64,000 nt of DNA from Pseudomonas sp. R5(2019) (GTDB taxonomy: Bacteria > Pseudomonadota > Gammaproteobacteria > Pseudomonadales > Pseudomonadaceae). The notes below the pieces were generated by a model. The model saw only the letters and a program-made list of their open reading frames with translations, had not been told where the DNA came from and made no database searches. Below are positions 50,947 through 60,654 of the stretch, in pieces (position 1 is the first letter of the stretch; every line of letters starts with the position of its first letter). The stretch is from the NCBI RefSeq assembly GCF_009905435.1, contig NZ_JAAAMT010000004.1:124001-188000 (forward strand), given 5' to 3'. The position numbers were made by a program, and so were the translations under genes.

Positions 50947-53342
50947 CGAGCCGGGAGCAGATCCGCATGAACATCCCCCATCAAGACAAGGCGACGCTGC
51001 TCGAGCGCCTGATCTTCAACAACCGCCCGGCCGTGATTTTCATCTGTCTGCTGGTCAGCGCCGTCCTGTTTTACCAGGCCACGCTGATCCGCCCCTCCAC
51101 CAGCTTTGAAAAAATGATCCCGCTTCAGCATCCCTTTATCGAGAAGATGCTCGAGCACCGCAATGACCTCGCCAACCTCGGCAACACCGTGCGCATCTCG
51201 GTCGAGGCCAAAGACGGCGATATCTTCAGCAAGACCTACATGGAGACCCTGCGTCAGATCCACGACGAGGTGTTCTACATTTCTGGCGTCGACCGTTCCG
51301 GCCTCAAGTCGCTGTGGAGCCCCAGCGTGCGCTGGACGGAGGTCACCGAAGAGGGCTTTGCCGGTGGTGAAGTGATCCCCCAGAGCTATAACGGCTCCCC
51401 CGACAGCCTGGATGACCTGCGTAACAACGTGCTCAAATCTGGCCAGGTCGGCCGGCTGGTGGCCAACGACTTCAAATCCAGCATCATCGACGTGCCGCTG
51501 CTGGAGTCCTATCCGGACCCGAACGATCAAGGCAAGCTGCTCAAGCTCGATTACCAGCAGTTCTCCCATCAACTGGAAGAGAAAATCCGCGACAAGTTCC
51601 AGGCCCAGAACCCGGACGTGAAGATCCATATCGTCGGCTTTGCCAAGAAAGTCGGCGACCTGATCGACGGCCTGATCATGGTGGTGATGTTCTTCGGCGT
51701 CGCCTTCCTCATTACGCTGGTGCTGTTGTACGGGTTCACCTGGTGCATCCGCAGCACCATCGCGGTGTTAATCACCACCCTGGTGGCGGTGGTCTGGCAG
51801 TTAGGCTTGATGCATACGGTGGGGTTTGGTCTTGACCCTTACTCGATGCTGGTGCCGTTTTTGATCTTCGCCATCGGCATCTCCCACGGGGTGCAGAAGA
51901 TCAACGGTATCGCCCTGCAATCCAGCGAGGCCGACAACGCCCTGACCGCGGCCAGGCGCACCTTCCGGCAACTGTTCCTGCCGGGCATGATCGCGATCCT
52001 CGCCGACGCCGTGGGTTTTATCACGCTGTTGATCATCGATATCGGGGTGATTCGCGAATTGGCGATTGGTGCCTCGATTGGCGTGGCGGTGATTGTGTTC
52101 ACCAACCTGATCCTGCTGCCGGTGGCGATTTCCTATGTGGGCATCAGCCAGAAGGCAGTGGAGCGCAGCAAGAAGGACGCCACTCGCGAGCACCCGTTCT
52201 GGCGCCTGCTGTCCAACTTCGCCAATCCCAAAGTGGCACCGGTGTCCGTGGCGCTGGCCGTGCTGGCCTTCGGCGGCGGCCTCTGGTACAGCCAGAACCT
52301 GAAGATCGGCGACCTCGACCAGGGCGCGCCGGAACTGCGGCCGGACTCGCGCTACAACCAGGACAACAACTTCATCATCAGCAATTACTCGACCAGTTCC
52401 GACGTGCTGGTGGTCATGGTCAAGACCGCTGCCGAAGGCTGCTCGGCCTATAGCACCATGGCGCCGATCGATGAGTTGATGTGGAAGATGGAAAACACCC
52501 CGGGCGTGCAGTCGGCGATTTCCCTGGTGTCGGTCTCCAGGCAAATCATCAAGGGCATGAACGAGGGCAACCTGAAATGGGAAACCCTGTCGCGCAACCA
52601 GGATGTGCTCAACAACTCCATCTCCCGTGCCGACGGCTTGTACAACGCCGACTGCTCGCTGGCGCCGGTGCTGATCTTCCTCAATGACCACAAGGCCGAG
52701 ACCCTCGACCGTGCGGTCCAGGCAGTGCAAGCCTTCGCCGATGAGCACAACACCGATGGCCTGCAGTTCCTTCTCGCAGCGGGTAACGCCGGCATCGAGG
52801 CGGCCACCAACGAAGTGATCAAGGAGTCAGAGCTGACCATCCTGATCCTGGTCTACCTCTGTGTGGCGGCCATGTGCCTGATCACCTTCCGCTCGGTGGC
52901 GGCAACCCTGTGCATTGTCCTGCCGCTGGTGTTGACCTCAGTGCTGGGCAACGCGCTGATGGCGTTCATGGGCATTGGCGTGAAGGTTGCGACCTTGCCG
53001 GTGGTGGCGCTGGGGGTTGGGATCGGTGTCGACTACGGCATCTATATCTACAGCCGACTGGAAAGTTTCCTGCGGGCCGGCATGCCGTTGCAGGAGGCCT
53101 ATTACCAGACCCTGAAATCCACCGGCAAGGCGGTACTGTTCACCGGCCTGTGCCTGGCCATCGGCGTGGCCACCTGGATTTTCTCGGCGATCAAGTTCCA
53201 GGCCGACATGGGCCTGATGCTGACCTTCATGCTGTTGTGGAACATGTTTGGCGCCCTGTGGCTGCTGCCAGCGCTGGCACGATTCCTGATCAAACCGGAG
53301 AAAATGGTTGGCAAGGAGAGCGGTTCAATCTTCGCCCATTGA
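50943..53342 (+). CDS. RND/MMPL-family transporter
   Basis: 799 residues. Two repeated halves, each with one membrane helix, a periplasmic loop and a five-helix bundle: VIFICLLVSAVLFYQATL, then VMFFGVAFLITLVLLYGF to LILLPVAISYVGIS; a second set from VALAVLAFGGGLWYSQNLKIGD to MLLWNMFGALWLLPALARFL. The conserved acidic and Gly residues of helix 4/10 are in PFLIFAIGISHG and VVALGVGIGVDYGIYIYSR (the Asp used for proton coupling). This is the MMPL/HpnN class that moves lipids or other hydrophobic molecules. ATG at 50943 or 50967. Confidence 0.9.
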   Translation: MTSREQIRMNIPHQDKATLLERLIFNNRPAVIFICLLVSAVLFYQATLIRPSTSFEKMIPLQHPFIEKMLEHRNDLANLGNTVRISVEAKDGDIFSKTYMETLRQIHDEVFYISGVDRSGLKSLWSPSVRWTEVTEEGFAGGEVIPQSYNGSPDSLDDLRNNVLKSGQVGRLVANDFKSSIIDVPLLESYPDPNDQGKLLKLDYQQFSHQLEEKIRDKFQAQNPDVKIHIVGFAKKVGDLIDGLIMVVMFFGVAFLITLVLLYGFTWCIRSTIAVLITTLVAVVWQLGLMHTVGFGLDPYSMLVPFLIFAIGISHGVQKINGIALQSSEADNALTAARRTFRQLFLPGMIAILADAVGFITLLIIDIGVIRELAIGASIGVAVIVFTNLILLPVAISYVGISQKAVERSKKDATREHPFWRLLSNFANPKVAPVSVALAVLAFGGGLWYSQNLKIGDLDQGAPELRPDSRYNQDNNFIISNYSTSSDVLVVMVKTAAEGCSAYSTMAPIDELMWKMENTPGVQSAISLVSVSRQIIKGMNEGNLKWETLSRNQDVLNNSISRADGLYNADCSLAPVLIFLNDHKAETLDRAVQAVQAFADEHNTDGLQFLLAAGNAGIEAATNEVIKESELTILILVYLCVAAMCLITFRSVAATLCIVLPLVLTSVLGNALMAFMGIGVKVATLPVVALGVGIGVDYGIYIYSRLESFLRAGMPLQEAYYQTLKSTGKAVLFTGLCLAIGVATWIFSAIKFQADMGLMLTFMLLWNMFGALWLLPALARFLIKPEKMVGKESGSIFAH

Positions 53343-53388
53343 CCCTGTAGGAGCTTGCCCCAATGCCGGTCAGTTCGACGCAACCCTT

Positions 53389-53526
53389 GTAGGAGCGGAC
53401 CTGGCCGCGATGGGCTGCGAAGCGGCCCCGGCGATTCTGAAACCGTCGGTACTCCCAGGGCTTGTCGTAGATGTCACCGGCCTCGGGGGCTGCTTCGCAG
53501 CCCATCGCGGCCAGGTCCGCTCCTAC
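53389..53526. repeat. REP/BIME element with outer inverted repeat
   Basis: GTAGGAGCGGACCTGGCCGC (from 53389) is inverted at GCGGCCAGGTCCGCTCCTAC (ending 53526), with an inner pair GGGCTGCGAAGCGGCCCC against GGGGCTGCTTCGCAGCCC. Outside lie CAATGCCGGTCAGTT (53361-53375) and its inverted copy AACTGACGGGCATTG (53551-53565), 14 of 15 identical. The 273-bp gap between the RND gene and the next ORF holds this element and no gene. Confidence 0.8.
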
Positions 53527-53615
53527 ATGGACGTCTGTGCTCCATTCCTTAACTGACGGGCATTGCCCTGCGCTTTGACCTATCATGAGCCTCTTTCATC
53601 CACGCGAAATGTCTC

Positions 53616-53903
53616 ATGACCACCCCATCCCTTTCCCAGATCCTGCAGACCGGCGACAGTATGCTGCTGATCGACGACCTGCATGCCTTTGAATTCGACT
53701 TTGATCCAGCCCAGGGCTTGAAGATCGAATGCATGGACGGCCGAGCCCTCAAGCGCTGGAGCTTCACCCCGGCGCAAATCGAAGCGGCCCGCCTGGACGG
53801 TGAAACCTGGTTGATCCAGAGCGATGCCGGTGAGCATCGGCTAGTCTGCTTGAATGCCTTTTCTGCCAGCGAGGATGATGAAGGCGAAGATGAAAACGCC
53901 TGA
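53616..53903 (+). CDS. Small acidic hypothetical protein (DUF5629-like)
   Basis: 95 residues: MTTPSLSQILQTGDSMLLIDDLHAFEFDF, then LKRWSFTPAQIEAARLDG and an acidic tail EDDEGEDENA. No signal peptide. It resembles a small conserved pseudomonad family that I associate, with reservation, with DUF5629. Function unknown. The following lactonase gene starts 60 bp later. Confidence 0.6.
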   Translation: MTTPSLSQILQTGDSMLLIDDLHAFEFDFDPAQGLKIECMDGRALKRWSFTPAQIEAARLDGETWLIQSDAGEHRLVCLNAFSASEDDEGEDENA

Positions 53904-53963
53904 TGCCCGTCGGAATTTCCTCGCCCAATGGCCGTCTGTTGTATGGACTGCGAGGAACCCTCA

Positions 53964-55133
53964 ATGAAAAGAATCGTCATGCCGATCCTGATCGTCGGTG
54001 CCCTGGGGCTGATGTCCGAGGAAGTCGAGGCGGCGCCCACCCATGAATTGTTGGTGGGTACTTACACCCAAGGCAGCAGCGAGGGGATTTACCGGTACGC
54101 CTTTGATACCCGCACCGGGCAGATTGCCCCTGAGCCGCTGCAAGTGGTGAAAAGCGCCAACCCGTCCTGGCTGACGCTTTCTCGCGATCAACACACGCTG
54201 TTTGTGGTCAACGAGAACGGCCCGGGGCAAGCCGACCCTGCCGGCCGGGTCAGCAGTTTCAGTATCGACCGCAAAAGCCATCAGATCAGCCCGGTCAACC
54301 AGGTGGCAAGCCTGGGCGATGAGCCGACCCATTCGAGCCTCAGCAGTGATGGTCGCTACCTGTTTGTGGCCAACTACGCCGTTCAGCCCACGCCTGGGGG
54401 CAGCGTCAGCGTGATCCCGGTGGGCGAGGGCGGCCAGCTGTCGGCCGTGGTCCAGCAGGAAAGCCATGAGGCCAGCCACGTCAATCCTGAGCGGCAGGCC
54501 TCATCGCATGTGCATTCGGTGGTGTCGTCACCCGATGGGCGCTCTGTGTTTGTCAGTGATCTGGGCGCGGACAAAGTGTTCGTCTACCGCTACGACGCGA
54601 ACAATCAAGCGCGCCCTCTGACCGCTGCCAACCCGGCCGAGGCGTCCTTGCCCGCGGGCAGTGGCCCGCGTCACCTGGTGTTCAGCAAGGACGGTAAACA
54701 TGCCTACCTGACCCTGGAAATGAGCGCCCAGGTGGCGGTCTTTGACTACCACGACGGCAGCCTGATTCAGCGCCAGTTGGTAGCCTTGACCGACAAGCCC
54801 GAAGCGCAGGCCAGGGCGGCGGGAGCATTGCATGTGTCGCCGGATGGGCGGTTTTTGTATGTCAGCAACCGGGGCACGGCCAACGAACTGCTGGTGTATG
54901 CCATTGACCCGGCCACGGGAATGCTCAAATCGGTACAGCGACGCAGTGTCGAGGGTGATCACCCTCGCGAATTCAGCCTCGACCCGAGTGGCAAGTTCGT
55001 GTTGATCGCGAATCAGAAGAGCAACCGGATCGTGGTGTTGGACCGAGACCCCAAGACCGGCATGCTGGGCAAGACCGTGCAGAAATTCTCGATCGATTCG
55101 CCGTCCGACCTGAAGTTTCTGCCAGCGCGTTGA
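53964..55133 (+). CDS. Lactonase family beta-propeller protein (Pgl-like), exported
   Basis: 389 residues from the ATG at 53964, behind CGAGGAA. Signal segment MKRIVMPILIVGALGLMSEEVEA precedes HELLVGTYTQGSSEGIYRYAFD, the family start. Blades contain SSDGRYLFVANY, HVHSVVSSPDGRSVFVSDLGADKV, HVSPDGRFLYVSNRG, and SLDPSGKFVLIANQKSN. Typical of the 7-bladed 6-phosphogluconolactonase/muconate-lactonizing (YbhE) family; the signal peptide makes a periplasmic lactone substrate likelier than 6-phosphogluconolactone. Converges with the GST gene 17 bp away. Confidence 0.83.
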   Translation: MKRIVMPILIVGALGLMSEEVEAAPTHELLVGTYTQGSSEGIYRYAFDTRTGQIAPEPLQVVKSANPSWLTLSRDQHTLFVVNENGPGQADPAGRVSSFSIDRKSHQISPVNQVASLGDEPTHSSLSSDGRYLFVANYAVQPTPGGSVSVIPVGEGGQLSAVVQQESHEASHVNPERQASSHVHSVVSSPDGRSVFVSDLGADKVFVYRYDANNQARPLTAANPAEASLPAGSGPRHLVFSKDGKHAYLTLEMSAQVAVFDYHDGSLIQRQLVALTDKPEAQARAAGALHVSPDGRFLYVSNRGTANELLVYAIDPATGMLKSVQRRSVEGDHPREFSLDPSGKFVLIANQKSNRIVVLDRDPKTGMLGKTVQKFSIDSPSDLKFLPAR

Positions 55134-55150
55134 GCCAAACAAGTGTTGGG

Positions 55151-55735
55151 TCAGCGCGCCATGATGGCCTTGAACAACGCCGACTCCAGAAACCCGCTCA
55201 ACCACGCGCGCAACCTGGGATAAGGCGCCCGGGCAAACCACTCGGGCTCCACCGCCGCGAACTGGCGAACGAACGGCATGATTGCCACGTCCGCCAGGCT
55301 CGGGTGATCGGCAAGCAGAAACGCCTGCCTTCCCAGCCGATCTTCCAGCATCTGCAAGAACTCACAACCTCGCTCGCGATAAAAATCCTGCGAATGCTCC
55401 GGGTAGCGGTCGGCGTATTTGTAGCGATTCAAACTCAGCTTGAAGACCTGGTCGTTGTGGGCGATCAACGCCTCCATCGCTTCGCTGGACTCCGGTAATA
55501 GCCAGTTCTCTGGATCGTTCTGCGCCAGCGCCCAGCGCATGATCTCAAGGCTCTCATCAATCACTCGGCCGTCCAGGACCAGCACCGGAACGGTGCCTTT
55601 GCTCGACAGCTCCAGCATCCGGGCCGGCTTGGCCTTAAGGCTGACTTCTTCGATTTGTACCGGCACGCTTGCGTAGCGCAGGGCCATTCTGGCGCGCATG
55701 GCGTAGGGGCAGCGGCGGAAGGAATAGAGGATCAT
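55151..55735 (-). CDS. Glutathione S-transferase
   Basis: 194 residues: thioredoxin-like domain with RRCPYAMRARMALRYA (Cys-type active site), cis-Pro loop KGTVPVLVL and DESLEIMRW; then a helical domain with FLLADHPSLADVAIMPFVRQF, the conserved N-capping region. Conjugates or reduces glutathione-linked substrates. The start overlaps the end of sbcC by 4 bp, so it is the last gene of the sbcD-sbcC message. Confidence 0.88.
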   Translation of the reverse strand: MILYSFRRCPYAMRARMALRYASVPVQIEEVSLKAKPARMLELSSKGTVPVLVLDGRVIDESLEIMRWALAQNDPENWLLPESSEAMEALIAHNDQVFKLSLNRYKYADRYPEHSQDFYRERGCEFLQMLEDRLGRQAFLLADHPSLADVAIMPFVRQFAAVEPEWFARAPYPRLRAWLSGFLESALFKAIMAR

Positions 55736-58700
55736 CCATTGACCTCCAGGGTACTCAAACCATTGCCCTGACGGCGCACCTGAATCTGCACCGGAATGCG
55801 CTCGTGCATTTCCTGAACATGGGAAATCACCGCCACCTTGCGGCCCTGGGCCTGCAAGCCGTCGAGAGCGTCCATGGCCAGTTGCAGGGATTCGGGGTCG
55901 AGGCTGCCGAAGCCTTCGTCGATAAACAGCGATTCGATCTTGAGGGTGCTGGAAGCCATGGACGCCAGGCCCAATGCCAGGGCCAGCGAGACCAGGAAGG
56001 TTTCACCGCCGGACAACGAGTGCACCGAACGTAGTTCATCGCCCATTTCAGTGTCCAGCACCAGCAGGCCCAGCATGCTGCCGCCACGCTTGAGCCGGTA
56101 GCGTTTGACCAGCTGGCGCAGTTGCGCGTTGGCGTGGTGTACGAGGATATCCAGGTTATAGGCCTGGGCGATCTTGCGGAACTTGTCGCCTTCGGCCGAG
56201 CCGATCAGTGCCGAGAGGCGTGCGTGGCGCTGATACAGGGTTTCAGCCTCGGTGATGCGCACTTGCAGGTGCTGGTGGGCGTCCAGGCGCCGCTGATCTT
56301 CGACCTGCGCCGCCCGTAGTTCAGCGCACACCTGCTCCTGGGCGCTGCAGCGCGATTGCGATTCGTGCTGGGCGCTGGCCAGTTCTTCGTTTGTCAGTTG
56401 GGTCGTATTCTGCGCCTGATGTTGTTGCCGGTGCGCGGTGCGCTCTTGCAGGCGAATGCGTGCCTGCTCCAGGGCTTTTTCGCTGTCCTGGATCTGTTGG
56501 CGCAGGGCGAGCACTTGCGCATCGCTGTAGGCCAGCAAGGCGTGCAGTTGCGCATCGTCGAGGCTCGGATGCTGGCTGCGCCACTGCTGGACGGCGCCCT
56601 GCAGCCCGGTCAACGCGACACTGTCATCCGTCTGGCGCTGGGCCAGGGCCTTGCCGTCGCTGGCGCTCTGGATCAGCTCGGCATTGATCGCTTGCAGTGC
56701 CTGGCTGGCCTCGGATTCGGCCTGGCGTGCCTGGGCGGCCGCCTGCTCCAGCTGCTGCTGCCAGTGTTCTGCCTGAGCATGCTCACCCAACAGCTGGCGC
56801 AATTGCTGTTGGCAGGCCCGCAGCTGTTCGTCCAGCACCGCGGTACGCTGCAGCAATGTCGCGCGCTGCTGTTCGCGGCTCTGCTGTTGCTGTTGTTGCA
56901 GTTCGATGGCCTGCTTGCGTGCGGTGTGTTCGCGCTGTTCCTCGTCGCGCTCTTGGAGCTGGGCAAGCCTTGCGCTCAGACGCTGGTCGAGGTCCATGAA
57001 GGCGGCGGTGGCGTCCTTGCGCAGGCGCTCGATCAGCGTCTCTGGCAGCAGATCGGCATAGGCAGCCAACTCCTCGTCCAGGCGCTGACCATCGGCAAGC
57101 AAACTGCGCTGTTGTTCGTTGAGGTGCTGGGCGGCGGTCTGGCTCGCGTCCTGCGCCTGTTGCACCTGTTGTTGCAACTGCGCGGCCTCTTTTTGCAGCG
57201 CCAACAGACGGTTCTGCTGCTGTTCGGCTGCGGTGACGCTGGCGTTCAGCTGTTCAAGGTGCGTGCGCAACCAGTCGGCCCGTTGCGTCTCGCCTTGCTC
57301 TAGCCATTGCGGGTGGCTCGGGTGGGCCTCAAGTTGCGTCGTCAGCGCCAATTGTTGGGCCAGCAGCGGTTCTTCCTGGGCCTTGAGCTGCTTTTGCTGG
57401 TCAATCAACCCAGCCACTTCGATACGCAATTCGGTCAGCCGGGTATTGAGTTGCTCCACCCGCTGGCGGGCTTGGGCTTCTTCACGGCTGTCGTGGCTGC
57501 CCAAGGCTTGCAGCAGCGCTTCGGGCTGGTGCCAGGGGTGTTCCTGGCTGCCGCAGACCGGACACGGCTGCTCGGGCTGCAGTTGCCCGCGCAGCTCTTC
57601 GACGCTGGCACTGCGGGCCACGCGCTGGCGCTCGAGCAGTTCCAGAGTGACGCTCAGGGCCTGTTCAGCGCTTTGCTGGCGGGTCTTGAGTGCCAGGCCT
57701 TCGCCGGTACGGGCTTCGCGTTGCTCGCCGAGCTGTTGCAGGTTCACGTGCATCGCCTGCAGGCGCTGGTCGAACTCCTGGCGACGACTCGACAGCCGCT
57801 CCAGTTCCTCAAGGCTACGCTGCTGTTGGCGTTGCGTGTGCAAGTGAGTGTTCAGCGTCTGCAAGCGCTCGCCCAGCTCTTCAACCCCGCAACCGGCCTG
57901 GGTAAATAGCTCGGTAAGGTGCTGACGGCGCTGTTGCCACTGCTGTTCGGTAGCGCTGGCGCGTTGTTCAAGGGCGGGCAATTCGGCGCGGCCCAAGCCC
58001 TGTCGGGCGCTGAGCTGGACGACCTGCTGCAGGCGTGGCCGATGCACCGTCCAGGCATTGGCCAGCGGCGCCAGTTCGACGCTGTGCTCAAGGGCGCTGC
58101 AAATGTGCTGCAGCTGTTGCTCACTGTGCTGCTGACGCGCTAGCAGGGCCTGCAGGTTCGCCAGCCCTTCGTTGAAGGCCTGTTCGGCAGCCAGGCGAGG
58201 CCCGTCGAGCTGGTGCTTTTGCTGGTTCAGGTGGGCAAGGCTGCCTTGCGCTTCGAAGGCCTGGCGCAGGTTGGGGGCAGCCTCGCTCTGGGCTTGCAAC
58301 GCCGTGTGCAGGGCGCTGTGAGCGCTGCGCTGGCTGGATTGCAGCGCCAGCTGGCGGGCGTTCAGTGCGTCATGGTGTGACGCGTGACGGGTCAGCTGTT
58401 CGGCAAGCCGATCAAGGTTTGCCTGCAACTCGACACTGCGCACAAACAGATGGCGCTGAGGGGCGAGCTGTTCGAGGAGGGCCAGATCATTGCGCAATGC
58501 GCCTTGCTGCTCGAACGCCGCGCTCAGTTCATGCACATGCCGTTCAGCGCTCTGTTGTTCGTCGGCCAGGCGCGCCTGTTCAGCCAGCCATTGGCGCTGT
58601 TGTTCAAGCGTTCGCAGGTGTGTCTGCTCAACCAGCAGTTGCTCGCGCGCCTGGGTCAGGTGCAGGTCCAGCGCTTCCCGGGCGTCTGCCGGCAGTGGCG

Positions 58701-59376
58701 CGATGCCGCCGGCCTGCTCCTGCAGTTGTTTCAAGGCATCGCGAGCGTCGCGGGCCTGTTCGAAGGCGCGCTTGCCCAGGCGGGTATAGAGCGCGGTGTC
58801 GGTGAGTTTTTCCAGCAGTTCGCTGCGCTCGTTGTCGTCCGCCTTGAGGAAGGCGCTGAATTCACTTTGGGCCAGCATCACCGCGCGGGTGAACTGTTCG
58901 AAGTTCAGGCCCAATCGGGCTTCGAGCAGGGCCTTGTATTCGCCTTTCTGGCTTGCCAGCAACTGTTCGCTGTCCAGGTCGCGCAGGCTCTGGCGGCTGT
59001 TCTGCAGCTTGCCACCGGCCTTGTCGCGGGCGCGATTGGCTTCCCAACGGGCGCGGTAGCGGCGGCCGTCGATGCCGACGAAATCCACTTCGGCGTACCC
59101 TGCGCCCGCGCCACGGCGCAGCAGGGTGCGCGGGTCGCCGCTGGCAATCTCGCCATCGGCATCCGGGACCTTGGCGTCCCGGCCGGTGTTGCTCAAGCGC
59201 GGCACCGCGCCGTACAGTGCCAGGCACAAGGCATCGAGCAGGGTGCTCTTGCCCGCGCCGGTGGGCCCGGTGATGGCGAACAGGCCGGCGCTGGCCAGCG
59301 GTTCGGCAGTGAAGTCCAGCTCGAACGGCCCGGCCAGCGAGGCGAGGTTTTTCAGGCGGATGGCAAGGATCTTCAT
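55732..59376 (-). CDS. sbcC: Exonuclease SbcC (Rad50-like ATPase)
   Basis: 1214 residues. Walker A GPTGAGKSTLLDALCLALYG near residue 40; long Gln/Leu/Glu-rich coiled coils; a zinc hook CPVC in QPEQPCPVCGSQEHPW near the middle; C-terminal signature VHSLSGGETFLVSLALALGLA and Walker B LFIDEGFGSLDPES. Forms the SbcCD nuclease that opens hairpins and protein-blocked ends. Overlaps sbcD by 4 bp. The many Gln codons explain the long open frames on the opposite strand. Confidence 0.95.
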   Translation of the reverse strand: MKILAIRLKNLASLAGPFELDFTAEPLASAGLFAITGPTGAGKSTLLDALCLALYGAVPRLSNTGRDAKVPDADGEIASGDPRTLLRRGAGAGYAEVDFVGIDGRRYRARWEANRARDKAGGKLQNSRQSLRDLDSEQLLASQKGEYKALLEARLGLNFEQFTRAVMLAQSEFSAFLKADDNERSELLEKLTDTALYTRLGKRAFEQARDARDALKQLQEQAGGIAPLPADAREALDLHLTQAREQLLVEQTHLRTLEQQRQWLAEQARLADEQQSAERHVHELSAAFEQQGALRNDLALLEQLAPQRHLFVRSVELQANLDRLAEQLTRHASHHDALNARQLALQSSQRSAHSALHTALQAQSEAAPNLRQAFEAQGSLAHLNQQKHQLDGPRLAAEQAFNEGLANLQALLARQQHSEQQLQHICSALEHSVELAPLANAWTVHRPRLQQVVQLSARQGLGRAELPALEQRASATEQQWQQRRQHLTELFTQAGCGVEELGERLQTLNTHLHTQRQQQRSLEELERLSSRRQEFDQRLQAMHVNLQQLGEQREARTGEGLALKTRQQSAEQALSVTLELLERQRVARSASVEELRGQLQPEQPCPVCGSQEHPWHQPEALLQALGSHDSREEAQARQRVEQLNTRLTELRIEVAGLIDQQKQLKAQEEPLLAQQLALTTQLEAHPSHPQWLEQGETQRADWLRTHLEQLNASVTAAEQQQNRLLALQKEAAQLQQQVQQAQDASQTAAQHLNEQQRSLLADGQRLDEELAAYADLLPETLIERLRKDATAAFMDLDQRLSARLAQLQERDEEQREHTARKQAIELQQQQQQSREQQRATLLQRTAVLDEQLRACQQQLRQLLGEHAQAEHWQQQLEQAAAQARQAESEASQALQAINAELIQSASDGKALAQRQTDDSVALTGLQGAVQQWRSQHPSLDDAQLHALLAYSDAQVLALRQQIQDSEKALEQARIRLQERTAHRQQHQAQNTTQLTNEELASAQHESQSRCSAQEQVCAELRAAQVEDQRRLDAHQHLQVRITEAETLYQRHARLSALIGSAEGDKFRKIAQAYNLDILVHHANAQLRQLVKRYRLKRGGSMLGLLVLDTEMGDELRSVHSLSGGETFLVSLALALGLASMASSTLKIESLFIDEGFGSLDPESLQLAMDALDGLQAQGRKVAVISHVQEMHERIPVQIQVRRQGNGLSTLEVNG

Positions 59377-60611
59377 GGCTGCTCGCCCTCCAGTTGCACC
59401 TGCTGCAACAGCTGTGCGAAATCATCCAAAGTCTGGGCATCGACTTCATTGCCAAAGCCGTCCTGCCAGACGCGGCTGAACAGTTCCTGAGGGCTGAGGC
59501 GTTCCAGATCGATCAAGGGGCTGTCGTCATCGCCCGCCGCCTTGCGCCCGGCGTATTCGGCGCCGATGCGCACCAATCGAACGGCTTTGCCTTGCAGGGC
59601 GGTTTCCAGCTGCTGGCGCAGGTCCGGCTGCGGCTCGTCCAGCCGCACGCGAATTTCCAGCCACGGCTGGCGCGCCGGGTCATCGAGCAAGTCGACGTCC
59701 GGCAGTGCAGCCAGTTGCAGCGCAATGTCGTCCAGTGGCTCAGGACCCAGGCGCAGCAATTCCACCGCGCGAGGGATGCGCAGTGTCTCGACACTGACCA
59801 GTTGTTCCCCCTCACAGGTGACTTCGAGGATCTGGTGCGGGTAGTCGATTTCTGAAAACGACAACGGGATCGGTGAGCCGCAGTAGCGAATACGCTCTTC
59901 ACCGTTGACCTTCTGCGGCTTGTGCAGATGGCCGAGGGCAACATAGCTGATGTCGGGGCCGAACAGGCTGGCGGGCAATGCTTCGGCGCTGCCGATGATC
60001 AAGCTGCGCTCGGAGTCTTCGGACACCGCACCGCCCGCCATGTGGGCATGGCTGACGGCAATCAGTGCCTGGCCGGGCTGGCGCCTGGCGTTGGCGGCAT
60101 CGATCAGCAGCTCGTGCACCTTGCCGATGCCGCGCAGGTAGTCGTCGCCGAGGGTGACGCCGGTCACTTCCGCCGGCCGCAGAAAGGGCAGGGCCAGGCA
60201 CCAGGCCGCGGTATTGCCTTGAGCATCGGGCAGTGGAATCAACAGCCGCTCGGCATCCAGCTGGCCATCGTCGAGCCACAGCACCCGGCCCAGCGCGTGG
60301 GTGCGCAGGCGCCGCATCAGCGGTGCCGGCAGTTCGATGCGCGAGCCGGAGTCATGGTTGCCGGCAATCATGACGATGGTCAGGGCCGGCTGTTGCTCGT
60401 GGGCGTTGACGATAAAGTCGTAGAGCCGCTCCTGGGCTTTGACCGGCGGGTTGACTGTGTCGAAGATATCGCCGGCGATCAGCAGCACATCCGGCTGGCG
60501 CGCGGCCAGCTGGCCCAGCAGCCAGTCGAGAAAGCAGGCATGTTCGAAGTCTCGCTCCTGGCCGTGCAGGCTTTGTCCCAGGTGCCAGTCGGAGGTGTGA
60601 AACAGACGCAT
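59373..60611 (-). CDS. sbcD: Exonuclease SbcD (Mre11-like)
   Basis: 412 residues. Metallo-phosphoesterase motifs in order: SDWHLGQSLHG, AGDIFDTVNPP, AGNHDSGSR, VSHAHMAGG and LGHLHKPQ; then PIPLSFSEID of the capping domain. Nuclease partner of SbcC. ATG at 60611; first gene of sbcD-sbcC-GST on the minus strand, 43 bp after batD. Confidence 0.95.
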   Translation of the reverse strand: MRLFHTSDWHLGQSLHGQERDFEHACFLDWLLGQLAARQPDVLLIAGDIFDTVNPPVKAQERLYDFIVNAHEQQPALTIVMIAGNHDSGSRIELPAPLMRRLRTHALGRVLWLDDGQLDAERLLIPLPDAQGNTAAWCLALPFLRPAEVTGVTLGDDYLRGIGKVHELLIDAANARRQPGQALIAVSHAHMAGGAVSEDSERSLIIGSAEALPASLFGPDISYVALGHLHKPQKVNGEERIRYCGSPIPLSFSEIDYPHQILEVTCEGEQLVSVETLRIPRAVELLRLGPEPLDDIALQLAALPDVDLLDDPARQPWLEIRVRLDEPQPDLRQQLETALQGKAVRLVRIGAEYAGRKAAGDDDSPLIDLERLSPQELFSRVWQDGFGNEVDAQTLDDFAQLLQQVQLEGEQP

Positions 60612-60654
60612 AGAAATTCCGCGAAAGGGGCGCGCAGCGGGCTGCGCGTCGGGA

